Shown: positions 1 to 10,726, counted from the stretch's first letter. The stretch is DNA of 64,000 bases from Streptomyces sp. NBC_00358 (GCF_036099295.1 NZ_CP107976.1:6200001-6264000); one strand, 5' to 3'. Program-made: numbers and translations. The notes: generated from the letters alone by a model not told the origin.

Positions 1-150
1 CGCTCCTGGCGTGCGTGTATGCGCCGGCCGCGACAGCCGCGCTGGGGGCCTGTGTCCGGACTGGTACGAAGGCGTCGCTGACCGTATTGCTCCGGCCGTG
101 GCAGAATCAAACGGCCGGAAGGGGGCGCGGCCCGACGGGAGGGAGTAGCG

Positions 151-324
151 ATGCCTGCCAGCATCCTCGAGGAGGTCGACGATCTCCTCGAAGTGGCACT
201 GAACCGTAAGAAAGCCACCCTCCTCGACTGCCCTTCCTGCGGATCGGTCCACGTTGCCCAGGTTCTCGGTGACAACGGTGGAATCTCCTACGTGTGCACG
301 GCCTGCGGCCACAGCTGGAGCTGA
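151..324 (+). CDS. small zinc-ribbon protein (57 aa), unknown function
   Basis: The ATG at 151 follows GGGAG (140-144). The N-terminal half is a short acidic helix (MPASILEEVDDLLEVALNRK). The C-terminal half carries two Cys pairs, CPSCG and CTACG, about 22 residues apart, which is a compact zinc-ribbon layout. The protein is short but complete, ending at the TGA at 322-324. The next small Cys-rich gene begins three bases later, so the two are probably cotranscribed. I do not recognise a named family. Zinc binding is inferred from the Cys pairs, and the function is unknown. Confidence 0.7.
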   Translation: MPASILEEVDDLLEVALNRKKATLLDCPSCGSVHVAQVLGDNGGISYVCTACGHSWS

Positions 325-327
325 TTG

Positions 328-561
328 ATGGGTGCGCACAGGCGGAAATGCGATTGGTGCGGCAGTGGTACGCCGATCGTCCGCGACATGGAGCCGGTCA
401 ACCACGACTACCAGTACTGGTGTGAGGAATGCGCGCGGGCGCTGATCATAAAAGGCGACCCGATCGAGACGTACCGCGAGCTGGAGGGTGAGCCGATCTA
501 CGCACGGCTCCTCGACGAGCACTGCACCCTCAAGCGGTTCTACTCGTTCGCGACGGCCTGA
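328..561 (+). CDS. small Cys-rich protein (77 aa), unknown function
   Basis: The protein starts MGAHRRKCDWCGSGTPIVRD and has two Cys pairs, CDWC and CEEC, about 26 residues apart, with aromatic residues between them (NHDYQYW). This suggests one structural zinc site. The ATG at 328 is four bases after the stop of the preceding zinc-ribbon gene. An in-frame TTG at 325 is possible but less likely. The C-terminal half (YRELEGEPIYARLLDEHC) looks helical. Function is unknown. Pairing with the upstream gene suggests a joint role, but nothing in the sequence says what it is. Confidence 0.65.
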   Translation: MGAHRRKCDWCGSGTPIVRDMEPVNHDYQYWCEECARALIIKGDPIETYRELEGEPIYARLLDEHCTLKRFYSFATA

Positions 562-899
562 CCCGAGGGCGGCCGTCGGCGCGCGGCCGATCCCGGGGCT
601 GGCCGGCGGCGTCAATCCCGCGCCGTTCCGGCGCAGTTCACCCCTGCCCGGCCTCCGCCGGCACCCGGCACGTCCCGCACGCCCCTGAAGGGCGCCTCAG
701 CCGCCCAGGAGCGCACGCTCCGCACGGCGGAGGGCAATCACCCCGCCGCGCGGCCCGTGAGGCCCTCCAGGGCCGCGAGGCGCCGCGGACGCACTCCGGG
801 ACCCGTTCGGCGCAACCGGCGTATCACGGCGGGCGCGAGGGCTGAACAAAGACTATTTAATGCGACATGAGACCTGAATCGGGACAGACGGGAAACGAT
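562..899. other. non-coding stretch upstream of tRNA-Ala
   Basis: No convincing gene was found. Open frames here lack ribosome binding sites and look like codon-bias shadows. The stretch 845-865 is AT-rich for this genome and may hold promoter elements. The tRNA promoter candidate follows directly. Confidence 0.5.
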
Positions 900-928
900 T
901 TGGTGATGGACCAGGGGGACCGTGTAAT
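900..928 (+). promoter_or_regulatory. candidate sigma-70 type promoter of tRNA-Ala
   Basis: TTGGTG (900-905) and TGTAAT (923-928) are separated by 17 bases. This would start transcription near 935, about 60 bases before the tRNA. The assignment rests on hexamer similarity and spacing only. Confidence 0.45.
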
Positions 929-993
929 GTTGGCGTCGCCGCCGGGGAAACCGGGCGACACGGTCAGTACGCGGTCTCACCGCGTGGCCACAA

Positions 994-1066
994 GGGGCTA
1001 TAGCTCAGTTGGTAGAGCGCCTGCATGGCATGCAGGAGGTCAGGAGTTCAATTCTCCTTAGCTCCA
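994..1066 (+). tRNA. tRNA-Ala (anticodon GGC)
   Basis: A full cloverleaf can be drawn. The acceptor stem GGGGCTA pairs with TAGCTCC and includes the G3:U70 wobble that marks tRNA-Ala. The D arm is TAGCTCAGTTGGTAGAGC. The anticodon stem CCTGC/GCAGG encloses loop ATGGCAT with anticodon GGC, and the T arm contains GTTCAATTC. Position 73 is A, and the CCA end is not encoded. It decodes GCC, the commonest Ala codon in this genome. Confidence 0.97.
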
Positions 1067-1078
1067 CAGACGTTGAGA

Positions 1079-1105
1079 GCGGGCCACCCGATCAGGGTGG
1101 TCCGC
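1079..1105 (+). terminator. hairpin terminator after tRNA-Ala
   Basis: An 11-bp stem (1079-1089 with 1095-1105, one G-U pair) with a 5-base loop lies 12 bases after the tRNA and is followed by TTCTTCG. It lacks a strong U-run, as is common in Streptomyces. Confidence 0.7.
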
Positions 1106-1143
1106 TTCTTCGTGGTCGGGTGTCCTGACGGAACCTGCCGAAG

Positions 1144-1170
1144 GCGGGCCACCGGTTTCCGGTGGCCCGC
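1144..1170. terminator. perfect hairpin between tRNA-Ala and the convergent redox operon
   Basis: A perfect 12-bp stem (1144-1155 with 1159-1170) surrounds loop TTT. It lies 10 bases past the end of the minus-strand NuoF-like gene and after the first tRNA terminator, so it probably acts in both directions. Confidence 0.7.
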
Positions 1171-1179
1171 TTCTTCGTG

Positions 1180-2796
1180 TCAGCGGCCGCTGCCGAGCGC
1201 GCGGCGACCGCGCCCCTGGGAGAGGACCGGCAGGTTGCGTGCGGGGGCGGAGGACCTGGTGTCCTCCTCCAGACGCAGGGCGAGCGCCGGGCAGCGACGC
1301 ACCGCGCGCAGTGCCTTCGCCTCGGCGTACGCGGGCACCGGGGCCTGCGCGACGGTCGGGAAGCCGTCGGCGCCCAGTTCGAAGACCTCGGGGAGGAGAT
1401 CGGCGCACAGGCCGTGCCCGCGGCACAGCGTCCAGTCCACGAAGATCTTCTGGCGGCTGGGACCCGCCTCCTGCTCGCCGGGGCCGCTCAGGATGCCCAT
1501 GGGTACCTGACCGTCCTCGAAGAGCGGCAGAACGCCCTCCACGGGCCTTCCGCAGCCGTTTCCGAGGACATGCGCGGCCAGGTCGTCCGTGAACGCCTTC
1601 AGGGTCGACTCGATGAACATCGCCGAACCGTCCGGGTGGGAGCAGGCACCGCGCCGCTTCACGGACTTGGCGACCTGCTTCACGGCCTCCAGCGCCGCCG
1701 GGCCGCCGCCGTTGAGGATGTCCGCCAGACCGCGCGCCGCGGCGGGCAGCCCCAGGTAGCAGGGACCGCACTGACCCGCGCTCTCGTCGGCCAGCCACTG
1801 CGCCACGCGCAGCGACTCGCCGAGGGGGCAGGTCTCCTGGGTGATGGGGAGGATCGCGCCGGCGCCGAGCGCGCCGCCCACCGCGGCCAGGGAGTCCCGC
1901 GAGACGATCGCCTCGCTGACGGTCGCCGCGTCCAGCCACTTGCCGTGGTAGCCGCCGGTGAGCACACCCTGCGGCATCGCCGGGGCGCCGGCCAGCTGGA
2001 GCACGTACCGCAGGGGTACGCCGGTGGGGACCTCGATCACCATGGGGCGCGCCACCGCGCCCGAGACGGTGAGCATGACGGTGCCGGGCTCGTCGTACAG
2101 ACCCGTGTTGCGGTAGCGGTCGGGGCCGATGCGGGCGGCGATGGCCAGCTGCGCGAACGTCTCGGCGTTCGACAGCAGGGTGGGCGCGCCGCCGACACCG
2201 GTCTGGGACGCGCTGACCTTGCGGCCCGGCGGAACGGCCGGGCCGCCGTCGATCGAGCGGATCAGCGACGCGGCTGCTCCGGTCACCATGCGTATCGGAT
2301 TGCGCTGCACACGCGCGCGAAGGGGCGATCCCCTGCGGTTGCTCAGCCCCCGCTCGGCCAGCGCCGCTTCCATGGAGCGCTGGGTGGACTCGCGGGTCAC
2401 ACCGATCACGAGCGTGCGGGCGCCCATGGCCTCCGCGACCAGCAGGGCGCCGTCGAGGATGAGGTGCGGGGCACGGTTGATGAGCACCGTGTCCTTGCGG
2501 CAGGCCGGTTCGTCCTCGCTTCCGTTGACGACCACCACCGGGCGGATGCCCTTCTTGATGGCCGACTCGGCGACCGAGCGCAGTTTCTTGCCGAACGGGA
2601 AGCCGGCCCCGCCGCGGCCCTTCAGGTTGATGGCCTCGGCGAGGCCCGCGAGCTCCTCCCCGCCCAGGGGTTCGAGCGGACCGTGCACCTTGAGGTGCAT
2701 GGGTAGATCAAGACGTTCAACCAGGTCGAAACCCGACGTGAGCTGCGGAAGTCCGACGACGCGGACTTCCGGGACGTCGGGCAGGGCCTCGTTCAC
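1180..2796 (-). CDS. NuoF-like flavin/Fe-S oxidoreductase fused to a C-terminal ferredoxin
   Basis: A 538-aa protein. The N-terminal two thirds resemble NuoF, the NADH/FMN subunit of complex I, with the glycine-rich FMN/NADH motif GRGGAGFPFGKK. The usual [4Fe-4S] motif ESCxxCxxC appears as ESAGQCGPC: Cys343, Cys346 and the distant Cys385 are kept, but the first Cys is Ala340. About residues 452-515 form a ferredoxin of the C-x5-C...CP type (TLCRGHGLC...RRCPAL). The GTG start at 2796 follows GGAGG and overlaps the stop of the upstream membrane gene as GTGA, so the two are translationally coupled. No other nuo genes are nearby. Inference: a soluble electron-input module serving the membrane partner. 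The electron donor is not shown. Confidence 0.8.
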   Translation of the reverse strand: MNEALPDVPEVRVVGLPQLTSGFDLVERLDLPMHLKVHGPLEPLGGEELAGLAEAINLKGRGGAGFPFGKKLRSVAESAIKKGIRPVVVVNGSEDEPACRKDTVLINRAPHLILDGALLVAEAMGARTLVIGVTRESTQRSMEAALAERGLSNRRGSPLRARVQRNPIRMVTGAAASLIRSIDGGPAVPPGRKVSASQTGVGGAPTLLSNAETFAQLAIAARIGPDRYRNTGLYDEPGTVMLTVSGAVARPMVIEVPTGVPLRYVLQLAGAPAMPQGVLTGGYHGKWLDAATVSEAIVSRDSLAAVGGALGAGAILPITQETCPLGESLRVAQWLADESAGQCGPCYLGLPAAARGLADILNGGGPAALEAVKQVAKSVKRRGACSHPDGSAMFIESTLKAFTDDLAAHVLGNGCGRPVEGVLPLFEDGQVPMGILSGPGEQEAGPSRQKIFVDWTLCRGHGLCADLLPEVFELGADGFPTVAQAPVPAYAEAKALRAVRRCPALALRLEEDTRSSAPARNLPVLSQGRGRRALGSGR

Positions 2797-4079
2797 TTAA
2801 AGCCTCCGGAAGGGGCATTCCAGGATTCACCGGAGCCAGGAGCGTCGAAGGCGCCCGGCAGTACGTCAGTCGTGGGACCGCTGTCGTACGTGTCGTTGGT
2901 GTTGTACGTGCGGTAGGACGCGTTCGTCTCACCGGTGTTGTACACATCACTCGTGCCGTAGCCGCCGGCGGGTGAATTGCCATAGACCGGGGTGGTGTAT
3001 CCGGTGTCCTGGAGCGGGTCGTACGCCGACGCCGGTGCCTCGCCGACGGGGGGCGGCGAGGGGACGGGCCAGCTGCTCGGGTTGCCGCCGTTGTCGACAC
3101 GGGGGAACGTCTGGGTGGGCTGCATGTTCGCGGGCATCTGGAACTGCTGTGTCCCGGGGGCCGCGGGGCCGTCGCCGGGAGGGGTCACGGCCCGGTAGGC
3201 CGCCGCGAAGCCGCCCGTGTCCGCGGGGTCGGGCGCGCCGCCGTACTGCGGGGAGGCGGTCTCCTTGCGCTGGGACGGGACGAAGTTGTCGCCGGCGGAC
3301 CGCTGGGCGGAGCGTCCACCGGAGCCCTGCTGCGGCGACTCCATCGCGGCGGCGCGGGAGGCGTCCAGGTCGTCGCGGAACCCGCGGGGGCTGCCGCCGC
3401 CGGTGAGCGCCAGGATCCGCGCCGCGACCTTGTGCTTCACGGAGTTCGGGGCGGCACGCAGCGCGAGGGCGGCGATGACACCGACCAGGCACAACTCGTA
3501 CGAGATCATGAAGAAGGGCTTGGCCGCGCGCCCCGCGAACAGGCCGTGGATCAGGGCCGCGCACAGTGCGGGGTAGGCCAGCATGTGCATGGCGCGCCAG
3601 CGGGCGGCGACCACGGCGGGTGCGGCGAACCGATTGCGCAGTGCGCCGGTGATGCCGACGAAGATCATGAGCAGACCGGCCAGCGAGCCGAGGCCGATGA
3701 GTCCGCCGACGCCCTTGACGCCCAGGCTGAAGGGGATCAGCGCGGCGATCAGGACGGTGTGGTCCAGGGCCAGCTTGACGGTGATGTGCACCAGGAGGAA
3801 CGCGATCGAGGCGATGGCGGTCACCCGGTGGATACCCTGCGCGACGATCCGCTGACGTGTGTCGAGGATGAGCCGGTCCTGGGCGACCAGGCCCCAGATC
3901 ACCGAGCAGGTCAGGGAGACCAGCGACAGGACGCCGGCGCCGAAGTTCAGGAAGTCCTGGACTGCGTTGCCTCCCACCAGCACGATCGCGGGTATGAGGA
4001 GCAGGACGGCAGCCGTAGCCGCCCCGTAGGCCGAACGGCCCACCCGGGGAAGCGAGCTGTTGTTACGACGAGGGTCCAT
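2793..4079 (-). CDS. heme-b type (ferric reductase/cytochrome b-like) membrane protein
   Basis: A 428-aa protein starting at ATG 4079 (MDPRRNNSSLPRVGR), with GGGAG about 10 bases upstream. An ATG at 4187 would add 37 residues unlike the family and was not used. About six or seven hydrophobic segments lie in the first 250 residues. Two helices carry spaced histidine pairs, QGIHRVTA...LLVHITVK and AMHMLAYPALCAALIHGL, the pattern of bis-His heme ligation in cytochrome b561/ferric-reductase-like proteins. The last 180 residues are Pro/Gly/Gln/Tyr-rich and probably a disordered cytoplasmic tail. It is coupled by a 4-bp overlap to the NuoF-like/ferredoxin gene. Inference: a two-component transmembrane electron-transfer module. 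The terminal acceptor is unknown. Confidence 0.72.
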   Translation of the reverse strand: MDPRRNNSSLPRVGRSAYGAATAAVLLLIPAIVLVGGNAVQDFLNFGAGVLSLVSLTCSVIWGLVAQDRLILDTRQRIVAQGIHRVTAIASIAFLLVHITVKLALDHTVLIAALIPFSLGVKGVGGLIGLGSLAGLLMIFVGITGALRNRFAAPAVVAARWRAMHMLAYPALCAALIHGLFAGRAAKPFFMISYELCLVGVIAALALRAAPNSVKHKVAARILALTGGGSPRGFRDDLDASRAAAMESPQQGSGGRSAQRSAGDNFVPSQRKETASPQYGGAPDPADTGGFAAAYRAVTPPGDGPAAPGTQQFQMPANMQPTQTFPRVDNGGNPSSWPVPSPPPVGEAPASAYDPLQDTGYTTPVYGNSPAGGYGTSDVYNTGETNASYRTYNTNDTYDSGPTTDVLPGAFDAPGSGESWNAPSGGFK

Positions 4080-4327
4080 GAGGGGGTACTCCCAAGGGTT
4101 CGGGGAAGCGGTCCCGAAGGCGCACTCTAAGTCGAGAAATACCGACGAGTTCCAGGTTTGAGTTATTGCGTTGTTACCAAAGGGCAATGAGGTCTTTGTG
4201 TTGTCCGTAAGCGTCCGTTAAGCGAAGTAAAATTTGAACATCGTTCAACGTTTTTGGAGGCCACGAGGGGTGGCACGGGGTGCCGCGCGGTCCCGAAAGT
4301 TCGTCGCGGCCCGCACGGGGGCTGCGG
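4080..4327. other. divergent intergenic region between the redox operon and leuS
   Basis: No gene is supported. It is AT-richer around 4130-4255 (for example AAGTAAAATTTGAACATCG) and presumably contains the minus-strand promoter of the redox operon. The open frame at 4174-4392 minus covers the leuS leader in antisense and looks spurious. Confidence 0.5.
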
Positions 4328-4333
4328 TACCCT
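4328..4333 (+). promoter_or_regulatory. -10 box of the leuS leader transcript
   Basis: TACCCT is followed by 6 bases and then the ATG of the leader peptide at 4340, placing the expected start of transcription on or next to that A. The leader peptide would then be translated from a leaderless mRNA. No clear -35 box was seen. Confidence 0.45.
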
Positions 4334-4339
4334 GACGCC

Positions 4340-4378
4340 ATGCGTGCCGTACGCCTTCTGCTTAGCGAGCCGCGCTGA
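4340..4378 (+). CDS. leuS leader peptide (12 aa, Leu codon run)
   Basis: ATG to TGA encodes MRAVRLLLSEPR. Three consecutive Leu codons, CTT CTG CTT, sit in the middle, and CTT is rare in this genome. The stop codon lies inside the 5' arm of the long hairpin that follows, and a T6 terminator lies 45 bases downstream, before leuS. This is the layout of a ribosome-mediated attenuator: stalling at Leu codons when charged tRNA-Leu is low would change the folding of the RNA. The peptide itself probably has no other role. It resembles the leuA leader at 62304 in its LLLS block. Confidence 0.75.
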   Translation: MRAVRLLLSEPR

Positions 4379-4447
4379 TCAGCCCCGACCACTGACGCAT
4401 CGTGGTCGGCATCAGCGCGGCGTCCCCTCCTGTGCGAGGGGTTTTTT
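4369..4447 (+). promoter_or_regulatory. leuS attenuator: long hairpin plus intrinsic terminator
   Basis: Arms 4369-4379 and 4411-4421 (11 bp, perfect) enclose a second stem 4385-4392/4402-4409 (8 bp). Directly after it, CCCCTC (4424-4429) pairs with GAGGGG (4436-4441) and is followed by six T residues (4442-4447), one of the few U-tract terminators in the window. The 5' arm of the long hairpin overlaps the leader peptide stop. A ribosome stalled at the Leu codons (4355-4363) would reach the start of that arm. I could not identify a clean antiterminator pairing. Confidence 0.7.
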
Positions 4448-4501
4448 CATTTCTTGAGTGTCACAGCCGCTGGCAGAGACGATCGATGGAGCTTTGAGGA
4501 C

Positions 4502-7390
<2,889 letters not shown>

Positions 7391-7476
7391 CCGTGACAGT
7401 GCCGCCGTCGTGACCCGGGCCCGGGTGCGACGCCCCCACGCGGGTCCCGGCGCCGAAGGCTCGGGGTAGTCCCCTA

Positions 7477-7517
7477 CGGGCAGGTTCGGGGTTCTTTCGG
7501 AACTCCGAACCTGCCCG
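7477..7517 (+). terminator. terminator after leuS
   Basis: A 13-bp perfect stem (7477-7489 with 7505-7517) is extended by four inner pairs, one of them G-U, around loop CTTTCGG. It lies 87 bases after the leuS stop. Confidence 0.75.
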
Positions 7518-7576
7518 CAGCGTTTACCGTTGAGAGCGCGGCGAAAGCTGCCGCGACCGGTCGGAGGAGGAGTGTG

Positions 7577-8308
7577 ATGGGAACCGTGATCACCGTAATC
7601 GCCTTGCTCTTCCTGCTGTTCGTGGTGTTCGGCGCGTACGCGACCGTGAAGGTGATCGGCGCCGCCAAGCGCGGCGTGGACCGCACGATCTCGCAGGCCC
7701 GCCGCACGGTCGAGGACACCACTCTGCGCGCCAAGACCTTCGCCCAGCCCGGCCCCCAGGGCGAGCTCGCGCAGCTCAGGCTGACGCTGCGCACCTCGAT
7801 GCGGGCCACCCAGGACGCGCTGCACGCGAGCGTGGCGGAGGACGAGTCCCTCAAGGAGTCCCTGAGCCTCTTCGAGCGGCTCAGCACGCACGGACGCGAG
7901 CTGGACGCCGAGCTGAAGCGCCTGGAGACCGAGCCCGACCGGAACACGCTCGCCACGCGGCTGCCCGGCCTGCGCGAGCGCACCCAGCGGATCACGGGGT
8001 CGGCGGACTCGCTGCGCTGGGCCGCCCGCGACCGGGCCCTCCGCTTCGCGGGCGACGACCTGGACACCCTGAGCGCCCAGATCGACGTGGAGGCCGGCGC
8101 GCTGCGTCACTGGACCAAGGAGCCGGGTCCCGCCGAGTCCTGGCCCGACGCCACCCCGGCGGACGCGGGCACCCCCGGCGGGCAGGCCAGGGCCCAGGCC
8201 CCGGACTCCGGCACGAAGGACCGGCCGAAGCGTTCCGCCATCACACCGCCCGGCCAACGGCCCACCTACCCTTGGCAGAAGAAGCCCCGCCCGGAGAGCA
8301 CGACATGA
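7577..8308 (+). CDS. single-pass membrane protein with helical cytoplasmic domain, unknown function
   Basis: A 243-aa protein. The ATG at 7577 is preferred over the GTG at 7574 because GGAGGAGG (7563-7570) is then 6 bases away. Residues about 3-25 form one transmembrane helix (TVITVIALLFLLFVVFGAYA). A long charged, Ala/Leu/Arg-rich helical region follows (ARRTVEDTTLRAKT, LSLFERLSTHGRELDAELKR). The last 60 residues are Pro-rich and disordered. No catalytic motif was seen. It is probably a cytoplasmic-facing helical protein anchored by its N-terminus. Function is unknown. Confidence 0.75.
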   Translation: MGTVITVIALLFLLFVVFGAYATVKVIGAAKRGVDRTISQARRTVEDTTLRAKTFAQPGPQGELAQLRLTLRTSMRATQDALHASVAEDESLKESLSLFERLSTHGRELDAELKRLETEPDRNTLATRLPGLRERTQRITGSADSLRWAARDRALRFAGDDLDTLSAQIDVEAGALRHWTKEPGPAESWPDATPADAGTPGGQARAQAPDSGTKDRPKRSAITPPGQRPTYPWQKKPRPESTT

Positions 8309-8367
8309 TCAGGCCGCCCCGACCGCGGGTGGAAGGGGCCGGGCTGCCGCCCACCCGCCCCGCCAGG

Positions 8368-8373
8368 TAATCT
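8368..8373 (+). promoter_or_regulatory. -10 box giving a leaderless degV transcript
   Basis: TAATCT ends 7 bases before the ATG at 8381, where transcription would start, and no Shine-Dalgarno is present in between. It is one of several such cases in the window. Confidence 0.4.
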
Positions 8374-8380
8374 CCAGCTC

Positions 8381-9226
8381 ATGTCCCGCCATGTCGCGAT
8401 CGTCACCGATTCAACGGCCTACCTGCCGCCGCGGACGATGGAGCGCCATGGCATCACGGCGGTTCCCCTCACCGTGGTCCTCGGAGACCAGGCGCTCGAA
8501 GAGGGCACCGAGATCTCGGCCCGGTCGCTGGCGCAGGCCCTGCAGAAGCGGCGCCCCGTCACGACCTCCCGGCCCAGCCCCGAGACGTTCGCCGCGGCCT
8601 ACCGCAAGGTCGCCGAGTCCGGGGCCACCGGCATCGTCTCCCTGCACCTTTCCTCGGAGTTCTCGGGCACCTACGACGCGGCGGTGCTCGCGGCGCGCGA
8701 CGCCCCGGTCCCGGTCCGGGTCGTCGACACCGGGATGGTCGCGATGGCCCTCGGGTTCTGCGCGCTGGCCGCCGCCGAGTCCGCCGAGCTGGGCGGCACC
8801 ATCGACGAGGCGGTCACGGCCGCGGAGAAGCGGGCCGCAGGCACGGCCGCGTACTTCTACGTCGACACCCTCGACTACCTCCGCCGTGGCGGCAGGATCG
8901 GGACCGCGCAGGCTCTGCTGGGTTCCGCGCTCGCGGTGAAGCCGCTGCTCCAGCTCAACGACGGCCGTATCGAACTTCTCGAAAAGGTCCGGACGGCGTC
9001 CAAGGCGATCGCCCGCCTGGAGGAGATCGTCGCCGACCGCGCCGGCAGTTCGCAGGTGGACATCGCCGTTCACCATCTGGCGGCTCCCGAGCGGGCGTCG
9101 GCCCTCGCGGACCGCTTGCGGGCGCGGGTTCCGGGGCTTGCCGAGCTGCATGTGAGCGAGGTGGGCGCGGTGATCGGAGCCCACACCGGACCCGGGCTGC
9201 TCGGGGCGGTCGTGTCGCCCCGGTGA
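8381..9226 (+). CDS. DegV family fatty-acid-binding protein
   Basis: A 281-aa DegV protein. It opens with the family signature VAIVTDSTAYLPP and carries the typical TSRPSPETF, HLSSEFSGTYDAA, VDTLDYLRRGGRI and GPGLLG segments, covering the full two-domain length. DegV (FakB) proteins bind a fatty acid. In Firmicutes they present it to the kinase FakA, but no fakA-like gene is in this window. The ATG at 8381 lacks a ribosome binding site and appears leaderless. The helical membrane protein gene upstream is separated by about 70 bases. Confidence 0.9.
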   Translation: MSRHVAIVTDSTAYLPPRTMERHGITAVPLTVVLGDQALEEGTEISARSLAQALQKRRPVTTSRPSPETFAAAYRKVAESGATGIVSLHLSSEFSGTYDAAVLAARDAPVPVRVVDTGMVAMALGFCALAAAESAELGGTIDEAVTAAEKRAAGTAAYFYVDTLDYLRRGGRIGTAQALLGSALAVKPLLQLNDGRIELLEKVRTASKAIARLEEIVADRAGSSQVDIAVHHLAAPERASALADRLRARVPGLAELHVSEVGAVIGAHTGPGLLGAVVSPR

Positions 9227-9292
9227 CCCGGCCGCCGACGCCTGTGCGGTGCGTGTCGCGGTTCGTGTCCGCCGCCCGTACGGGTGATGGAG

Positions 9293-9301
9293 TTGTCCAC
9301 A
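9293..9301 (+). other. single DnaA-box-like nonamer
   Basis: TTGTCCACA matches the preferred Streptomyces DnaA box exactly and sits within the short inverted repeat GTTGT-CC-ACAAC (9292-9303), upstream of comEA. A single copy cannot be an origin. It may be chance or a DnaA-responsive promoter element. Confidence 0.35.
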
Positions 9302-9352
9302 ACTGGGCTGCTTTCCACCGGAATTGAGCAAGATCATCGCGGGAGTGCCGGG

Positions 9353-10726
9353 ATGCCGGATCCTCGCCGCATGGCACTTCGATCGAGCTCACGCACCGCC
9401 ACCCCGACCAGCGGCCCGGGCCGTGGCCACCTATCCGACAGCCGCAGCCGCAGCCGCAGCCGCCATCGCCGTCGCGATCAGAGCGGGCGGGTCCAGCGCC
9501 ACGACGCATCGGCCGCGGCTCTCCGTCTGCGCGCCGAGGCACTCTTCACCGAACGAGCCCAGGGGCGAAGGGAGTCGGGGAACGCGCCGCCGGGGACGGA
9601 CCACGACGTCGGAGACGCCCTCAGGGCGAACACGGCGGTGGGCACAGCGGTTCCACGGGTTCCTGACCTCGGTCGGAACCCGTGGAACCCCGGCGCCGCG
9701 GCCGACAGCCGCAGCGCCACAACGGATACCGGCGGGATCCCGCGGATTGACCGCCCGCCGGTCGACCGCGGACCGGTCGACCGCGGACCGGTCGACCACG
9801 GATCGGTCGGCCGGGGGCTGGCTGACCACGGGCCGATCGGCCGACCGCCGGCCGACGGGACGGTCACCGCGCGGGCGCTGGTCGCGAATGCGCCAGCCGC
9901 AGCCGTGTCGGGCGTGACTGCGCAGGCTGCGAAGGCGGCAGCCGTGACCGTTCCCACAGCGGAGGGGCCGGTCGTGGAGGCCGACGGGTGGCGGGACCGG
10001 GCCGGGCTCGCCGTGCGGGAGCGGCTGCCCTTGTGGTTGCAGTCGAGGTGCGGTCTGGAACGCAGGAGCGTGGCCGCGCTGACCATGCTGCTGGTCGTGG
10101 CCGCGGTCTTCGCCGTGCAGCACTTCTGGGCGGGCAGGACGCGACCGGTCCGAGCGCCTGAGGTGATGAGTGCCGCGGCACCGTACGGCGCGAGGAGCGG
10201 GCGGGGCGACCCGCAGGGCCGGAAATCCGGTGCGCCGGACGGACCATCGAGCGCCGCTGCCGGTACCGGCGGGAGCGTTCTCGTCGTGGACGTGGGCGGG
10301 AAGGTTCGTGCCCCCGGACTCCAGCGGTTGCCGGTCGGGTCCCGCGTCGAGGACGCCCTGCGAGCCGCCGGCGGTGTGCGTACGGGGACGGACACCGAAG
10401 GCCTCAACCGCGCACGTCTCCTCGTGGACGGTGAACAGATCGTGGTCGGCGCGTCCCCGCCCTCGACGGGAGCCGGCTCGGACGGCTCAGGGCCGGTCGG
10501 CGCGGGAGGAGGCGCGGCGGGCGCGGTGCCTTCCGCGCCGATTCCCCTCAACACGGCCACCGTCGACCAACTCGACGGTCTGCCCGGGGTCGGTCCCGTC
10601 CTGGCCCGGCACATCATCGACTACCGCACGGCGCACGGCGGTTTCCGCTCGGTCGACGAACTCCGCGAGGTGAGTGGAATCGGAGACCGCCGCTTCGCCG
10701 ATCTCCGGAACCTGGTGCGGCTATGA
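9353..10726 (+). CDS. comEA: ComEA-like DNA-binding protein with long disordered N-terminus
   Basis: A 457-aa protein. The ATG at 9353 has GGGAG at 9341-9345. Residues 1-235 are low complexity: an Arg/Ser-rich start and a repeated PVDRG stretch (PVDRGPVDRGPVDHGSVGRG). One transmembrane helix lies near 240-260 (VAALTMLLVVAAVFAVQHFW). An SLBB-type domain follows (VVDVGGKVRAPGLQRLPVGSRVEDAL), then a C-terminal helix-hairpin-helix domain (LNTATVDQLDGLPGVGPVLA) of the ComEA DNA-receptor type. It overlaps comEC by ATGA, so the two are coupled. ComEA normally hands extracellular DNA to ComEC. Natural transformation is not established in Streptomyces, so the physiological role is uncertain. Confidence 0.88.
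   Translation: MPDPRRMALRSSSRTATPTSGPGRGHLSDSRSRSRSRHRRRDQSGRVQRHDASAAALRLRAEALFTERAQGRRESGNAPPGTDHDVGDALRANTAVGTAVPRVPDLGRNPWNPGAAADSRSATTDTGGIPRIDRPPVDRGPVDRGPVDHGSVGRGLADHGPIGRPPADGTVTARALVANAPAAAVSGVTAQAAKAAAVTVPTAEGPVVEADGWRDRAGLAVRERLPLWLQSRCGLERRSVAALTMLLVVAAVFAVQHFWAGRTRPVRAPEVMSAAAPYGARSGRGDPQGRKSGAPDGPSSAAAGTGGSVLVVDVGGKVRAPGLQRLPVGSRVEDALRAAGGVRTGTDTEGLNRARLLVDGEQIVVGASPPSTGAGSDGSGPVGAGGGAAGAVPSAPIPLNTATVDQLDGLPGVGPVLARHIIDYRTAHGGFRSVDELREVSGIGDRRFADLRNLVRL
9760..9815 (+). repeat. short tandem repeat coding PVDRG units in comEA
   Basis: The 15-base unit CCGGTCGACCGCGGA recurs about three times with drift. It codes the PVDRG repeats in the disordered N-terminal part of ComEA. Confidence 0.6.

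Noticed and set aside
1180..4079. Remnant of a complex I (nuo) operon
   Set aside because: Only a NuoF-like protein is present, fused to a ferredoxin and coupled to a heme-type membrane protein unlike any Nuo subunit.
4174..4392. 72-aa minus-strand ORF in the leuS leader region
   Set aside because: It is antisense to the leader peptide and hairpin, with no ribosome binding site and no recognisable sequence.
4369..4447. T-box riboswitch upstream of leuS
   Set aside because: The stretch GTGGTCGGC...CGCGGCG before a terminator recalls a T-box. There is no Stem I, no specifier loop and no matching core, while a Leu leader peptide fits the layout better.
9292..9303. Replication origin or DnaA-box cluster
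   Set aside because: Only one matching nonamer is present, and there is no dnaA or dnaN nearby.
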